Source of the DNA: JAFGTP01 sp964472715
GTDB taxonomy: Bacteria; Fidelibacterota; UBA2242; JAFGTP01
Assembly: GCA_964472715.1 (NCBI GenBank)
Contig: CAYYMT010000007.1
Span: 1 to 53,068, forward strand
Direction: 5' to 3'
Length of the DNA: 53,068 bases
Below, one piece after another: positions 40,700 to 49,441 of the stretch. Position numbers and translations under genes: made by a program. Each line of letters starts with the position of its first letter. Position 1 is the stretch's first letter. The notes below the pieces were generated by a model, which was given only the letters and a program-made list of their open reading frames with translations, searched no databases and was not told the DNA's origin.

Positions 40700-41122
40700 A
40701 TGCTAAATTTAACGCGACGTGAAAAAAGTGTCATAGGATTTTTAGTTCTTTTATATATTGCCGGCTGTATCATTTATTTTGGAAGAGATTTATTATCTGA
40801 AAACAGCCCGATGACAAACAAAGATTCAATTAAGGTTGAATTTGAAAAACGGGCTGAAAAAATTGATTCCCTTTATTTTGCTGATACCACCGCAAGAAAT
40901 GAGATTGATGAAGCACAGCCTTCCAAATTTCCTGTTAATATCAATATTGCTTCCAAAGAAGAGTTTATGACGATCAGGGGAATTGGACCGGTTACGGCTG
41001 ATAAAATAATTGAATATCGTACCGAAAATGGAAAATTTAATTCTGTATCGGAATTAATAAACGTAAAAGGTATTGGGGATAAAACTTTAGAAAAAATTAA
41101 AGGCGAGGTTACAATTGAGTAA
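40700..41122 (+). CDS. ComEA-like helix-hairpin-helix protein, membrane-anchored
   Basis: About 140 residues. One N-terminal membrane anchor (IGFLVLLYIAGCIIYF), a charged linker and a C-terminal double helix-hairpin-helix of ComEA type: VNINIASKEEFMTIRGIGPV, TADKIIEYR and LINVKGIGDKTLEKI. ComEA binds incoming DNA in the periplasm during transformation; many short ComEA-like proteins have unknown roles. Start taken as ATG 40700; a TTG three codons earlier is possible. It overlaps the next gene by eight bases and leads a four-gene set with PilM/PilN-like proteins, which makes a DNA-uptake or pilus role plausible. Confidence 0.8.
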   Translation: MLNLTRREKSVIGFLVLLYIAGCIIYFGRDLLSENSPMTNKDSIKVEFEKRAEKIDSLYFADTTARNEIDEAQPSKFPVNINIASKEEFMTIRGIGPVTADKIIEYRTENGKFNSVSELINVKGIGDKTLEKIKGEVTIE

Positions 41123-41891
41123 AAAAGTATTTGATAGTGAAAAGTATTTAGAAGATGGTCAAGTTCCTGAATATAAGCCGGGGTTGGCGAAATTTTTAAA
41201 TGCTGTTGCAGTTGTTCTGGTTTTTTTACTGATATTAGTTATCTATCTTCCTACCCGTGTCTGGGATGAAGAGCAGGAAGTCCAGAAAACCGGTCGGAGA
41301 AGAATGAAAATTCTACATAAGGTCGAAGATTTTTATAACAAAATGAGCAACACTTATCAGGAAGACCCTGTGAAAGCCATTAAAATCGTCAGTGCCCTGC
41401 GCGACAGCACAAGGGCGGACAGTAACTTTTACGGCAAACAAAAATTAAGACTGGAAGGCGAAGAATACGAATTTGATGTTATTGAAAATTTTTATTCCGC
41501 CTATGACACTACCTTTGCTTTCTCATACGAGGTGCAGGATACAGTTGTTGATACATTGTATGAGGTGACCCGCTGGAATGAATCCCTGCGGGCTTTTGAT
41601 ACCCTCAGTGTTAATGCTTCGGCATTGCCTGATATTAATGCTGATACTGTTTTGTCCATGGAAACTGTTCCGAGACCGGCAACTTTAACTTATTATAACC
41701 GTTTTTACCTGACGGAAAAATTTGCATACAGACCATTAATCGATAAGAAATATATTGTTGAATTTGGTGAAGATAAACCGCTAACCATTAAAGATCCGAT
41801 TGATTTTACCTATGAAGAGCCGCGATATGTATTCTTCACTTTCAGTGATACGTCACATGGGTTTATCAAAAAGGGAGAAACCAGCTGGTAA
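41115..41891 (+). CDS. single-span membrane protein of unknown function in the pilus-like cluster
   Basis: 258 residues. A cytoplasmic N-terminus of about 28 residues, one membrane segment (FLNAVAVVLVFLLILVIYLP), a charged helix likely to be coiled (about 55-95) and an acidic, Tyr- and Thr-rich extracytoplasmic part with no known motif. The start seems to be TTG 41115 inside the end of the ComEA-like gene, with GGCGAGG upstream. Its place before the PilM-like gene suggests an accessory inner-membrane component. I do not recognise it. Confidence 0.6.
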   Translation: MSKKVFDSEKYLEDGQVPEYKPGLAKFLNAVAVVLVFLLILVIYLPTRVWDEEQEVQKTGRRRMKILHKVEDFYNKMSNTYQEDPVKAIKIVSALRDSTRADSNFYGKQKLRLEGEEYEFDVIENFYSAYDTTFAFSYEVQDTVVDTLYEVTRWNESLRAFDTLSVNASALPDINADTVLSMETVPRPATLTYYNRFYLTEKFAYRPLIDKKYIVEFGEDKPLTIKDPIDFTYEEPRYVFFTFSDTSHGFIKKGETSW

Positions 41892-41897
41892 TAAGTA

Positions 41898-42821
41898 ATG
41901 CAATGGATTTCTATTTCAGAATACTCCATTATTTACGGATTCTGTGAAACCAATTCAAAAGACGACACTATCAGCAGGATTTACAAAAAAAATCTGGTAA
42001 ATACTGGTGATAGTGTTTTTTTTGAAAAGGAAGTTAAAAGATTATTAAAGCATATTGTCAATTCTTTTGACAAGGAATCTCTGGTAGATAAGCGAGTGGC
42101 AATATCAATTCCTGTAAGCAGGACAAGATTATTTATCAAAAAAGTGGATAATGGATTGTCTGAAGATGAAATCAGTTCCATTCTCGACTGGAAAATTAAG
42201 CAAATCCTGCCGGTGGATGATAATCTGTTCGTACAACATTACCCTTTAAATAACGATGATTCTGTTAGTAACGGCCATTTTTTCTCACTGGTAATGGCAC
42301 AATCACTGCGGGCGGCAGTTGTGAATACTCTGACAAAAGCAGGGTATGAACCCATGATGATGGATATATCCTTGTTTTCAGCCTATGAAGTATTACAAAA
42401 ATCCTTTCCTGTCAATGCTTATAATCGATGGGGAATTTGGGAAATGGCAAAAGAGAAGGATTCGCAAAACCTGTTGATCATTGATAATGGGGCTATTGCA
42501 TTTCTCAGTTTTTCATTTCTCGATAATAATGAAGTTGTTATTCATCAAAATACTGATCCCGAAAAGATAAATTCTGATTTTGTGGAAAACCTTATTTTTA
42601 AAAATTATAAAAATGTTAATTTTGATAAAATGTTTGTTTATACAAACGCCCCTAATAATGTGTTTGTTCAAGACCATATTAAATCTGAAACTCAGATGAT
42701 TATCAATCCTATCCCGGTTTTATCAAATCAGAAAGTTCAGCTTGAAAAAAAATATTTATCTGATAAATATGTTGTATCCCAGTTCTCGGCAATTACAGGA
42801 TTGATTGCAAGGTACAGATAG
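41898..42821 (+). CDS. PilM/GspL-like actin-fold protein
   Basis: 307 residues. The segment RVAISIPVSRTRLFIKKV, then LSEDEISSILDWKIKQILPV, is the typical PilM pattern (strand, then EL...I..E....LP). A later LLIIDNGAIAFLSFSFL resembles the phosphate-2 region of the actin-like fold, although the usual DIG is DNG. PilM binds the N-terminus of PilN on the cytoplasmic face of type IV pilus and type II secretion platforms. The following gene begins like PilN. Sequence is diverged, so the label rests on motif and context together. Confidence 0.65.
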   Translation: MQWISISEYSIIYGFCETNSKDDTISRIYKKNLVNTGDSVFFEKEVKRLLKHIVNSFDKESLVDKRVAISIPVSRTRLFIKKVDNGLSEDEISSILDWKIKQILPVDDNLFVQHYPLNNDDSVSNGHFFSLVMAQSLRAAVVNTLTKAGYEPMMMDISLFSAYEVLQKSFPVNAYNRWGIWEMAKEKDSQNLLIIDNGAIAFLSFSFLDNNEVVIHQNTDPEKINSDFVENLIFKNYKNVNFDKMFVYTNAPNNVFVQDHIKSETQMIINPIPVLSNQKVQLEKKYLSDKYVVSQFSAITGLIARYR

Positions 42822-42832
42822 GAGTTGTTCAG

Positions 42833-43813
42833 TTGCTTAGAATCAACTTATTAAAAAGTGACGGGTTGCAAACCCCTGAAACCCCAATGGACCTTTCGGT
42901 ATATGAAACGGAGTTTGAAGGGAAACCCAGGCCTGAACCCCTTGCCGAAGATACCGTGCAACAGATCAGCGAACTTGAGCGGGAAATTAAAGAAAAAGGT
43001 AAAACCGGGAAAAATAAGTCCCGGAAAAAAGGATCTGTTCTTAAGCCTTTTATTATGGTTTTGATCATTCTTATTATCAGCGCTTCAATTATCTATATAT
43101 ACAACTATACTGATTGGATGGAACGGGCGGTTACAAAAAGCACAAAACTGGTTCAGCGATTTCAAGGAGAGAAGCCGGCACAACCTGTACCGATAAATAG
43201 TGCGGTCAGGCAAAATGTCCCGACAGTCAGTACGCCGGTTGCAGCAAAAATATCGGCCCGCACTGTTCAACTCAAACTCATTAGCGAGGTTTTGGAGTTA
43301 ATACCGGATAATTCTAAGATTTATGATTTCAACATAAAAAATAAAAATTTAAGTGTGATCTGTGTTGTTAAAGATATTATATCCGGAGAAAATCTGAAAT
43401 ATTATATTTATAATCATAAACAATCCTTTGATCCGGAATTATTTTACATTGAACAAACCGATAATAAAAAGGAATACCAGGTAACTTCCCTGTCTAAGTT
43501 ACTATCTGCCGAACCATACGGCCAGGAATACAAATATAAAGATGACAGGCATCTGGCCGGCAGTATCAACAGTCTCGCATCAAATACGGGTATCACTATT
43601 GAACCATTGACAATTACAAAACGTGATCAGTCAGTTGACCGTAAAGCATTTCTCTATTTTTCAGGAAGAAAAAAGGATATTGGTAACTTTTTCAGAAAAC
43701 TGGATTTCATGAATGCAAACTTGTCCTATGATGAATTAAAAATTAAACAGAGCGAGCTGGATTTGAACCGGCTGGACGTAAAACTGGGAATCACAATTTT
43801 TCCACAACAATAG
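42833..43813 (+). CDS. PilN-like (possibly PilN-PilO-like) inner-membrane protein
   Basis: 326 residues. It begins MLRINLLKS, matching the PilN peptide (INLLP) that binds PilM. An unusually long cytoplasmic linker (about 10-70, rich in Glu, Pro and Lys) precedes one membrane segment (about 71-90, FIMVLIILIISASIIYIY). The extracytoplasmic region (about 120-326) has strands spaced like two ferredoxin-like folds, so it may combine PilN and PilO parts. TTG start with GGAG eight bases upstream. PilN is normally about 180-200 residues, so this is long. Confidence 0.6.
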   Translation: MLRINLLKSDGLQTPETPMDLSVYETEFEGKPRPEPLAEDTVQQISELEREIKEKGKTGKNKSRKKGSVLKPFIMVLIILIISASIIYIYNYTDWMERAVTKSTKLVQRFQGEKPAQPVPINSAVRQNVPTVSTPVAAKISARTVQLKLISEVLELIPDNSKIYDFNIKNKNLSVICVVKDIISGENLKYYIYNHKQSFDPELFYIEQTDNKKEYQVTSLSKLLSAEPYGQEYKYKDDRHLAGSINSLASNTGITIEPLTITKRDQSVDRKAFLYFSGRKKDIGNFFRKLDFMNANLSYDELKIKQSELDLNRLDVKLGITIFPQQ

Positions 43814-43817
43814 CACT

Positions 43818-44351
43818 ATGATCAGAATAATCGCAGGAAAATTCAAAGGGCATAAAATTAAAAGTGGATTGGATAGACCTGGATTTCGACCAACCAAAGA
43901 CCGAGTTAAGGAAAGCCTCTTTTCCATTATTGGTAATATTAATGAATATAAAGTTTTAGATCTGTTTGCCGGTTCGGGGAGCCTGGGTTTCGAAGCGCTG
44001 TCCAGGGGAGCAAGTCAGGTTGTTTTTGTTGAGAAAAATTTTAAGCAAAGCCGGATCATTGGAGAAAATGCGGAAAAATTAAAATTAAAGGACACTTTTA
44101 AAATAATGGTGCAGCCTGCGCTGACTTTTTTAAATAAAAATGAGCAGAATTATGATTTAATACTTGCTGATCCTCCCTATGAATCTGAAGAGATTGATCA
44201 GCTTGTTGAAACTTTGACGGACAAGTTTTCCGGAGCTAAAGTTATATTGGAGACCTCCCCGGATTATCAGATTAATGAGGATTTGCTGCAGAAGATTTTG
44301 CCTGATGTTAGAATTTACGGAAATACAAAACTAATAATTTTTAAGGTATAA
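43818..44351 (+). CDS. rsmD: 16S rRNA (guanine966-N2)-methyltransferase
   Basis: 177 residues. SAM-dependent N2 methylation of G966 in 16S rRNA. N-terminal RIIAGKFKGHKIK and RPTKDRVKESLFSII, motif I DLFAGSGSLGFEAL (48-61), and the catalytic DPPY (118-121). Four bases separate it from the PilN-like gene and two from coaD; rsmD-coaD is a very common pair. Confidence 0.95.
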   Translation: MIRIIAGKFKGHKIKSGLDRPGFRPTKDRVKESLFSIIGNINEYKVLDLFAGSGSLGFEALSRGASQVVFVEKNFKQSRIIGENAEKLKLKDTFKIMVQPALTFLNKNEQNYDLILADPPYESEEIDQLVETLTDKFSGAKVILETSPDYQINEDLLQKILPDVRIYGNTKLIIFKV

Positions 44352-44353
44352 AA

Positions 44354-44833
44354 ATGAAAAATGCAATTTACCCGGGAACCTTTGATCCCATTACCAACGG
44401 ACACCTTGATATTTTAGCCAGGGCTGCCAAAATATTTGACCATGTTTACATTGCTGTTGCGAACAATCTTAAAAAGGAACCCATGTTTAAGACCGAAGAG
44501 CGGGTTCAATTAATTCGAGTCTGCACGCAGGAATATGAAAACGTAACGGTTGATTTTTTCAATGGTCTTGTTGTTGATTACGCAGATGCAATTAACGCTT
44601 CGGTAATTGTTCGTGGCCTGCGCGTTATCTCTGATTTTGAATTCGAATTTCAAATGGCCTTGATGAACCGCAAATTGAACAAAAATATTGATTCGGTTTA
44701 CTTTATGCCCAGTGAAAAAAATTCTTATTTGAGTTCCAGTGTTGTGAAGGAAATTGCACGGTTTAAAGGTGATATCAATGACTTTGTGCCGCAAAATGTA
44801 AAAAATGCAATAGAAAAAAAATTAAGGAGATGA
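44354..44833 (+). CDS. coaD: phosphopantetheine adenylyltransferase
   Basis: 159 residues. Adds AMP to 4'-phosphopantetheine to make dephospho-CoA. The nucleotidyltransferase motif TNGH (14-17) in YPGTFDPITNGHLD, RGLRVISDFEFEFQMALMNR and SYLSSSVVKEIA are all diagnostic. Its stop overlaps the ribosome-binding site of pta. Confidence 0.97.
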   Translation: MKNAIYPGTFDPITNGHLDILARAAKIFDHVYIAVANNLKKEPMFKTEERVQLIRVCTQEYENVTVDFFNGLVVDYADAINASVIVRGLRVISDFEFEFQMALMNRKLNKNIDSVYFMPSEKNSYLSSSVVKEIARFKGDINDFVPQNVKNAIEKKLRR

Positions 44834-44835
44834 GA

Positions 44836-45813
44836 ATGAAACTGATATCCACAATCAGATCAGAAGCAAAGAAAAAAAATAAAAGAATTGTGCTACCCGA
44901 AGCCCACGATGACCGTGTGCTCAAAGGGGCTGCTATTCTTTTGAAAGAAGAAATCACTCAGATCACATTGATCGGTGATCCTGAAAAAATTAGAAAACAG
45001 GCCGGCGATATAAATGTGAGTATAGAGAATGCTGAAATTATTGATCCGAAAAGATATAATGATCTTGAAGATTTTGCACAAACCTATTACGAAAAAAGAA
45101 AACATAAAGGCATGACCATAGAAAAAGCCCGCGAAATTATGGTTGAACCCACTTATTTTGGCGCGATGTTGGTTGAAAAAGGGCTGGCTGACGGATGTTT
45201 ATCCGGAGCGGATACATCCACCGGAAATGTGATGCGGGCGGCCTTTCATATTTTAGGAACAGCCGAGGGGGTTAAAACCGTTTCCAGTGATTTTATTATG
45301 ATCACTCCGGATGAATCAAAAATATGGAGCTTCGCTGACTGCGCCGTAATGCCTGATCCAACTGCCGAACAATTAGCCGATATTGCCATCTCAACGGCGG
45401 ATACACACAGAAAAATAGTTGGTGAAGAACCGCGCGTGGCAATGCTTTCATTTTCCACGAAAGGGAGTGCGGACCATCCCAAGGCCCAAAAAGTCATTGA
45501 CGCCACTAATATCGTGAAAGAGAAAAGGCCGGATTTAAATATTGACGGCGAAATGCAGGCTGACGCCGCCATCGTAGAAAAAGTTGGCGCCAAAAAAGCC
45601 CCCGGCAGCAAAGTGGCCGGTAAAGCCAATGTCCTTGTTTTTCCTGATCTTGGCGCGGCAAATATTGGCTACAAACTGGTTCAGCGAATTGCCGGTTGCG
45701 AAGCTGTGGGCCCGATCATTCAGGGATTGGCAAAACCATTAAATGATCTCTCACGAGGATGTAGTGTGGACGATATTGTCAATGTTTCTGCTATTCTTGC
45801 AAATATGTCATAA
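44836..45813 (+). CDS. pta: phosphate acetyltransferase
   Basis: 325 residues. Converts acetyl-CoA and phosphate to acetyl phosphate, and here probably acts in fermentative acetate formation or acetate use. Typical elements: RIVLPEAHDDRVL, LSGADTSTGNVMRAAF, MLSFSTKGSADHPK, DGEMQADAAI and NVLVFPDLGAANIGYKL. ATG 44836 has AAGGAG eight bases before it; an upstream in-frame ATG is too close. ackA is not in the window. Being next to coaD links CoA synthesis and acetyl-CoA use. Confidence 0.95.
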   Translation: MKLISTIRSEAKKKNKRIVLPEAHDDRVLKGAAILLKEEITQITLIGDPEKIRKQAGDINVSIENAEIIDPKRYNDLEDFAQTYYEKRKHKGMTIEKAREIMVEPTYFGAMLVEKGLADGCLSGADTSTGNVMRAAFHILGTAEGVKTVSSDFIMITPDESKIWSFADCAVMPDPTAEQLADIAISTADTHRKIVGEEPRVAMLSFSTKGSADHPKAQKVIDATNIVKEKRPDLNIDGEMQADAAIVEKVGAKKAPGSKVAGKANVLVFPDLGAANIGYKLVQRIAGCEAVGPIIQGLAKPLNDLSRGCSVDDIVNVSAILANMS

Positions 45814-45830
45814 AAGAGGAGTACCTGAAA

Positions 45831-46088
45831 ATGCCGATGTATGATTATGTTTGTAAAACCTGTGGACATGAATTTGAACATATGCAAAGTATATCCGATG
45901 ATCCCCTGAAAACCTGTCCCAAGTGTAAAAAAGATCAGGTTGTTCGGAAAATTACCGGCGGTACCGGTGTGATCTTCAAAGGATCCGGTTTCTATAAAAC
46001 CGATTATGCGAATAAAAAAAATGAGCCCAAGAAAGAGACTAAACCAGCGGCAAATAGTTGCTGTGGCAATGGGGCTTGTAAGCATTAA
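45831..46088 (+). CDS. FmdB-family zinc-ribbon protein
   Basis: 85 residues. MPMYDYVCKTCGHEFEHMQ followed by CPKCKK gives the two CxxC pairs of the FmdB regulatory-protein zinc ribbon. The C-terminus is basic and ends in NSCCGNGACKH. GAGGAG precedes the start. It is the last gene before a terminator. The family's function is not settled. Confidence 0.9.
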   Translation: MPMYDYVCKTCGHEFEHMQSISDDPLKTCPKCKKDQVVRKITGGTGVIFKGSGFYKTDYANKKNEPKKETKPAANSCCGNGACKH

Positions 46089-46109
46089 TCTAGAATAAAT
46101 TAAAATATG

Positions 46110-46145
46110 AGCGTATTGCCTTTTCAGGGTGATGCGCTTTTTTTT
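46110..46145 (+). terminator. rho-independent terminator after the FmdB-like gene
   Basis: AGCGTAT (46110-46116) pairs with ATGCGCT (46132-46138, one G-U) and a run of eight T follows. Confidence 0.8.
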
Positions 46146-46150
46146 GTGCA

Positions 46151-46188
46151 ATAAAAAAACTGCAGCTAAGAGGTGCCTGACTGCAGTT
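46151..46188 (-). terminator. rho-independent terminator after the DUF3098 gene
   Basis: Read on the minus strand, AACTGCAG and CTGCAGTT (46158-46165 with 46181-46188) form an 8-bp stem with a 15-base loop, followed by seven T. It stands back to back with the plus-strand terminator. Confidence 0.85.
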
Positions 46189-46213
46189 AAATTTTAAAGT
46201 AGGGCAAAAAAAA

Positions 46214-46441
46214 TTATTTTTTACTTTTGTAAAGAATGGATGCCGGAATGACGACTAAATAGCCAGTTAGCAGAATTACCGGTGCTATTGACAGACTCTG
46301 TGTGCTGTTGACCTCACCGGTTCCCATTATAAAATATCCCAGAACTATCAGGAATATTCCCAGCGCAAATAATAAATAATTGGTTTTGCCTAATGTTAAT
46401 TTTTCGATGAATGGCTTTTGTTCTTTTGTTTTTTCTTTCAT
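46214..46441 (-). CDS. DUF3098 small membrane protein
   Basis: 75 residues. A polar N-terminus (MKEKTKEQKPFIEKLTLGK) and two membrane helices, YLLFALGIFLIVLGYFIMGT and IAPVILLTGYLVVIPASIL, matching DUF3098 proteins common in FCB genomes. Function unknown. The frame opens earlier, at 46636, but that part only shadows the TonB receptor gene and the Met at 46441 fits the family. Confidence 0.85.
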   Translation of the reverse strand: MKEKTKEQKPFIEKLTLGKTNYLLFALGIFLIVLGYFIMGTGEVNSTQSLSIAPVILLTGYLVVIPASILYKSKK

Positions 46442-46544
46442 AATCCAAATATAATTAATGTTTATCTCTTCACAAAATGAAAAATCAATTTTCACATAGT
46501 TAACACATGGCCATTGAAAATGTTTCCGATTAAAAAGTCTATTT

Positions 46545-48344
46545 TTAGAATTCGTATTTAATACCAAAAGTTGTCCAGCGGCCCGGCATCGGTCGGGCAA
46601 GGAAATTTTCATAATTTGTATCAAAAAGGTTGTCAATTTTCAGATGAATATTAAATTTCCCCAATGGGATTTGACTGTGGAAATCAGTGATCAGACGGCC
46701 GGCGCCCTTATCAAAAACTCTTTCTGAGTATCGGACAGCCCAGTTAATATGCAGTTGCTTTGGTAATCTTTGTGAAACATTAAACGACCAGCGTTGGGTT
46801 AAAGAATTCAACTGATTTTTCAGTTGGTATTCATCCAGTTCTTCCTGATGGTTAAAATAAGAATAATTAAAGCCCAGGGAATGTAGTGTAAAGGTATTCA
46901 GCTGGTATTTACAGGAAAATTCCAGACCTGAGGTTTTTAGTTTAGGTACGTTCATAGCGACAAAGACCACACTGGTATCGGTTCTGGCAAAATCAATCAT
47001 ATCTGTGATATTGCGGTGAAAGAGGGTCATGGAAGTTTGTAACTTATTCCTGGCTATCCTGCCACCCAATTCGCCACTGAGTGCTTTTTCCGGTTTCAGA
47101 TGAGCATTGCCCATGTTGGCAACGCCGGAATAAAAGAGGTCCGTAAAGGAGGGCACACGAAAGGAGCGGCCGACAGAACTAAACAAACGAATAGTTTCAG
47201 TAATCTGGTAGCCGGCATCGATTCCCGGAAAAAACTGAGTACCCCAATTTTCGTAGTAATATCCGGAAATACCGGGAGAGAGGGTGAGTTTGTCTGTAAT
47301 TTCAATGATGGTTTCGGCAAACAGGCCTGCTCTGGTACGATGATGATTCATTTGCATACCGGAAATATCATTATAGCCTATATCGGATCCAAAATTAATA
47401 CTAAAGTGCTCTGATTCGTAGAGGCCGTTAATTTCTGTGGCAATCATGCGGGTTGTATGCTTGTTAACATATTTATATTCCGGGATCAGAAAGTGGTCAT
47501 AATTCCGGCGTCCGGAAACTTTCATGGAGAGATGTCCCCATCGGGTCGGCAAGAAAGCATTAAAATTTGCAAGAAACTGCTCTGTATTTTCACGTTCCGT
47601 CGGGCTGGGCGTATAAAATTTGTTAGCGCCAAATTCCTTTTTTTGGTAGCCCAGGGAGAGGTCATATTGAACCCTATTGGTGTTTAAACCGGCCTTGTAA
47701 AAAATGTTACGCACCAGGAAATCGGTATTATCCATATAGCCATCACTGGCCTTTTCTGAAAAAGAGAGGCGATTGGTAAAATTATTGATCGGCTGAGAAT
47801 AGGAAAAACCGGTATTCCTGTAGCCATATTCACCCCCGGCCAGGGAAACACTGGCATTGGCTTTTTCCGCATTTTTAGTAATTATATTGATGACTCCGCC
47901 CAGAGCATTGGGGCCGTATATTTTGGAGGCATTGCCTTTGAGTATCTCGATTTGTTTAATGTCCTCCAGGTTAACAGGAATATTCATGCTGTGGTGGGCT
48001 GTCTGTGGGTCAGAAATTTTCATACCGTCAATCAGGATCAGAGTTTGCTCCCCGGAACTTCCGCGAATACTGACGTCGCTTTGAACGCCTAAAGGCCCCC
48101 GGGTTTTAAATTCTAAATCAGTAATGTTTTGTAGCAGGTCCACAATGCTGGGGGCATTCTGTTCCTGAATATCTTCCTGGCTGATGACATTGATATTTCG
48201 CGAGGAGTTGGAAAATTCTGTCGGAATTCGCGTACCGGTAATGACCACCGGGTCAAAATCGTACCAGGAATATTTTTGCCCATGGGCTAAACTGCAAAGT
48301 AAAAACATAATTACTATGGATAGAAGACAATGTCTCTTAAGCAT
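46545..48344 (-). CDS. TonB-dependent receptor, BtuB-like
   Basis: 599 residues. Signal peptide ending near AHG, a TonB-box-like VVITGT, plug domain (about 35-150: INVISQEDIQEQNAPSIVDLL, VSIRGSSGEQTLILIDGMK, IEILKGNASKIYGPNALGGVINIIT) and a 22-strand barrel ending in an aromatic residue (KYEF). Size and plug resemble vitamin B12 (BtuB) or small siderophore receptors. No cobalamin riboswitch was recognised upstream, so the substrate is open. Two hairpins precede it. It follows miaA on the same strand. Confidence 0.92.
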   Translation of the reverse strand: MLKRHCLLSIVIMFLLCSLAHGQKYSWYDFDPVVITGTRIPTEFSNSSRNINVISQEDIQEQNAPSIVDLLQNITDLEFKTRGPLGVQSDVSIRGSSGEQTLILIDGMKISDPQTAHHSMNIPVNLEDIKQIEILKGNASKIYGPNALGGVINIITKNAEKANASVSLAGGEYGYRNTGFSYSQPINNFTNRLSFSEKASDGYMDNTDFLVRNIFYKAGLNTNRVQYDLSLGYQKKEFGANKFYTPSPTERENTEQFLANFNAFLPTRWGHLSMKVSGRRNYDHFLIPEYKYVNKHTTRMIATEINGLYESEHFSINFGSDIGYNDISGMQMNHHRTRAGLFAETIIEITDKLTLSPGISGYYYENWGTQFFPGIDAGYQITETIRLFSSVGRSFRVPSFTDLFYSGVANMGNAHLKPEKALSGELGGRIARNKLQTSMTLFHRNITDMIDFARTDTSVVFVAMNVPKLKTSGLEFSCKYQLNTFTLHSLGFNYSYFNHQEELDEYQLKNQLNSLTQRWSFNVSQRLPKQLHINWAVRYSERVFDKGAGRLITDFHSQIPLGKFNIHLKIDNLFDTNYENFLARPMPGRWTTFGIKYEF

Positions 48345-48379
48345 GTTCCGGACCTTTATTTATTATTAAAAATTGGGGA

Positions 48380-48451
48380 GTTGAGACCGGTTAAAAATCA
48401 TGATTTAAAATAGTCTCAACAATTGGCGGTTGCTAATTTTTAAAAATTAGC
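48380..48451 (-). promoter_or_regulatory. two hairpins in the leader of the TonB receptor gene
   Basis: First: arms GTTGAGAC (48380-48387) and GTCTCAAC (48413-48420), with an AT-rich loop holding AAATCATGATTT. Second: a perfect 20-bp palindrome with arms GCTAATTTTT and AAAAATTAGC (48432-48451). They fill the 146-bp gap between miaA and the receptor gene. They may combine a miaA terminator with a regulatory leader; on the minus strand the first is followed, after several bases, by AATTTTT. Confidence 0.5.
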
Positions 48452-48490
48452 ATCGCAACGGGCTAAAAACTTAATTTATTAATATTACTT

Positions 48491-49441
48491 TTACAATGAA
48501 ATCCTGATTTTTTCCGCGATATTCATGGCGGTATCCTGGTCGAATATTTCAATCCATTGGGCGTCAAGTTGATGCCGTAACCAGGTTAACTGGCGCTTGG
48601 CGTACCGGCGCGTATTCATTTTTAAATTTTCCGTCATCTCTGCCAGGGTTACCTGGCCGTCAAGGTATTGAATCACTTCCTGGTAGCCCAGGGTTTTTAA
48701 CTCATCCATGGCGTCGCGATAGCGGTTATTCAGCAGGTCTTTTGTTTCTTCGATCAATCCATCTGATATCATTTGATCAACCCGCTGGTTGATGCGGGCA
48801 TAGGTTTTAGCGCGGTCTCTGTGGAGGACAAACAACTGGGTAGGAAAGGCCGGGTCCGGTTGCTGGGCTTTGTAATGTTCCGAAGGAGGCTTACCGGTAA
48901 GTTTGTAAATCTCCAGCGCCCGGGTAATACGCTTGGCATCATTGATATGAATTTTTTTGGCTGTTTCCGGATCAATTTCCATTAAATGATTATAAAGAGT
49001 AACATTGCCTTTTTCCTCGATTTCATCTTGTAATTCATTGCGAATTTGTTGATCTGAGGTACTCTCTTTAAAAATGCCATGGGTAATAGCTTTGATATAC
49101 ATACCGCTGCCGCCGACGAAGATTGGCGTTTTGCCCCGATTAACGATTTTTCCCACTGTCTGGACGGCCAGTCTGCGATATTCCCCGGCGCTCACTTGTT
49201 TTGTGGGTTCGAAAAGGTCAATCAGGTGATGGGGTATTTCCTTTTGCTCCCGCAAAGTGGGCTTGGCTGTGCCGATATCCAGATATTTGTATAATTGCCG
49301 GGAATCAATGGAAACAATTTCGCCGTCAATCATCTTGGCCAATTCGATGGAAGCCGATGTTTTGCCGACCGCAGTGGGGCCGGTAATAATAGGAATGGTT
49401 GGGCAGATTTTCCATGTATCAGAAGTGATCTTTTCCTGCAT
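48491..49441 (-). CDS. miaA: tRNA dimethylallyltransferase
   Basis: 316 residues. Transfers a dimethylallyl group to A37 of tRNAs reading UNN codons. Walker A GPTAVGKT (residues 21-28), DSRQLYKYLDIGTAKP, HHLIDLFEP, VGGSGMYIKAI and QYAKRQLTW-like RRYAKRQLTWLRHQ are diagnostic. The start overlaps the mutL stop by one base (TAATG), a classic coupled mutL-miaA arrangement. Confidence 0.96.
   Translation of the reverse strand: MQEKITSDTWKICPTIPIITGPTAVGKTSASIELAKMIDGEIVSIDSRQLYKYLDIGTAKPTLREQKEIPHHLIDLFEPTKQVSAGEYRRLAVQTVGKIVNRGKTPIFVGGSGMYIKAITHGIFKESTSDQQIRNELQDEIEEKGNVTLYNHLMEIDPETAKKIHINDAKRITRALEIYKLTGKPPSEHYKAQQPDPAFPTQLFVLHRDRAKTYARINQRVDQMISDGLIEETKDLLNNRYRDAMDELKTLGYQEVIQYLDGQVTLAEMTENLKMNTRRYAKRQLTWLRHQLDAQWIEIFDQDTAMNIAEKIRISL

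Noticed and set aside
46442..46636. Long frame joining the TonB receptor end to the DUF3098 protein
   Set aside because: The extra 65 residues overlap receptor coding sequence in another frame; DUF3098 homology starts at the Met at 46441.
48345..48490. Cobalamin riboswitch before the BtuB-like receptor
   Set aside because: No conserved B12-box or core elements were seen and the gap is too short.
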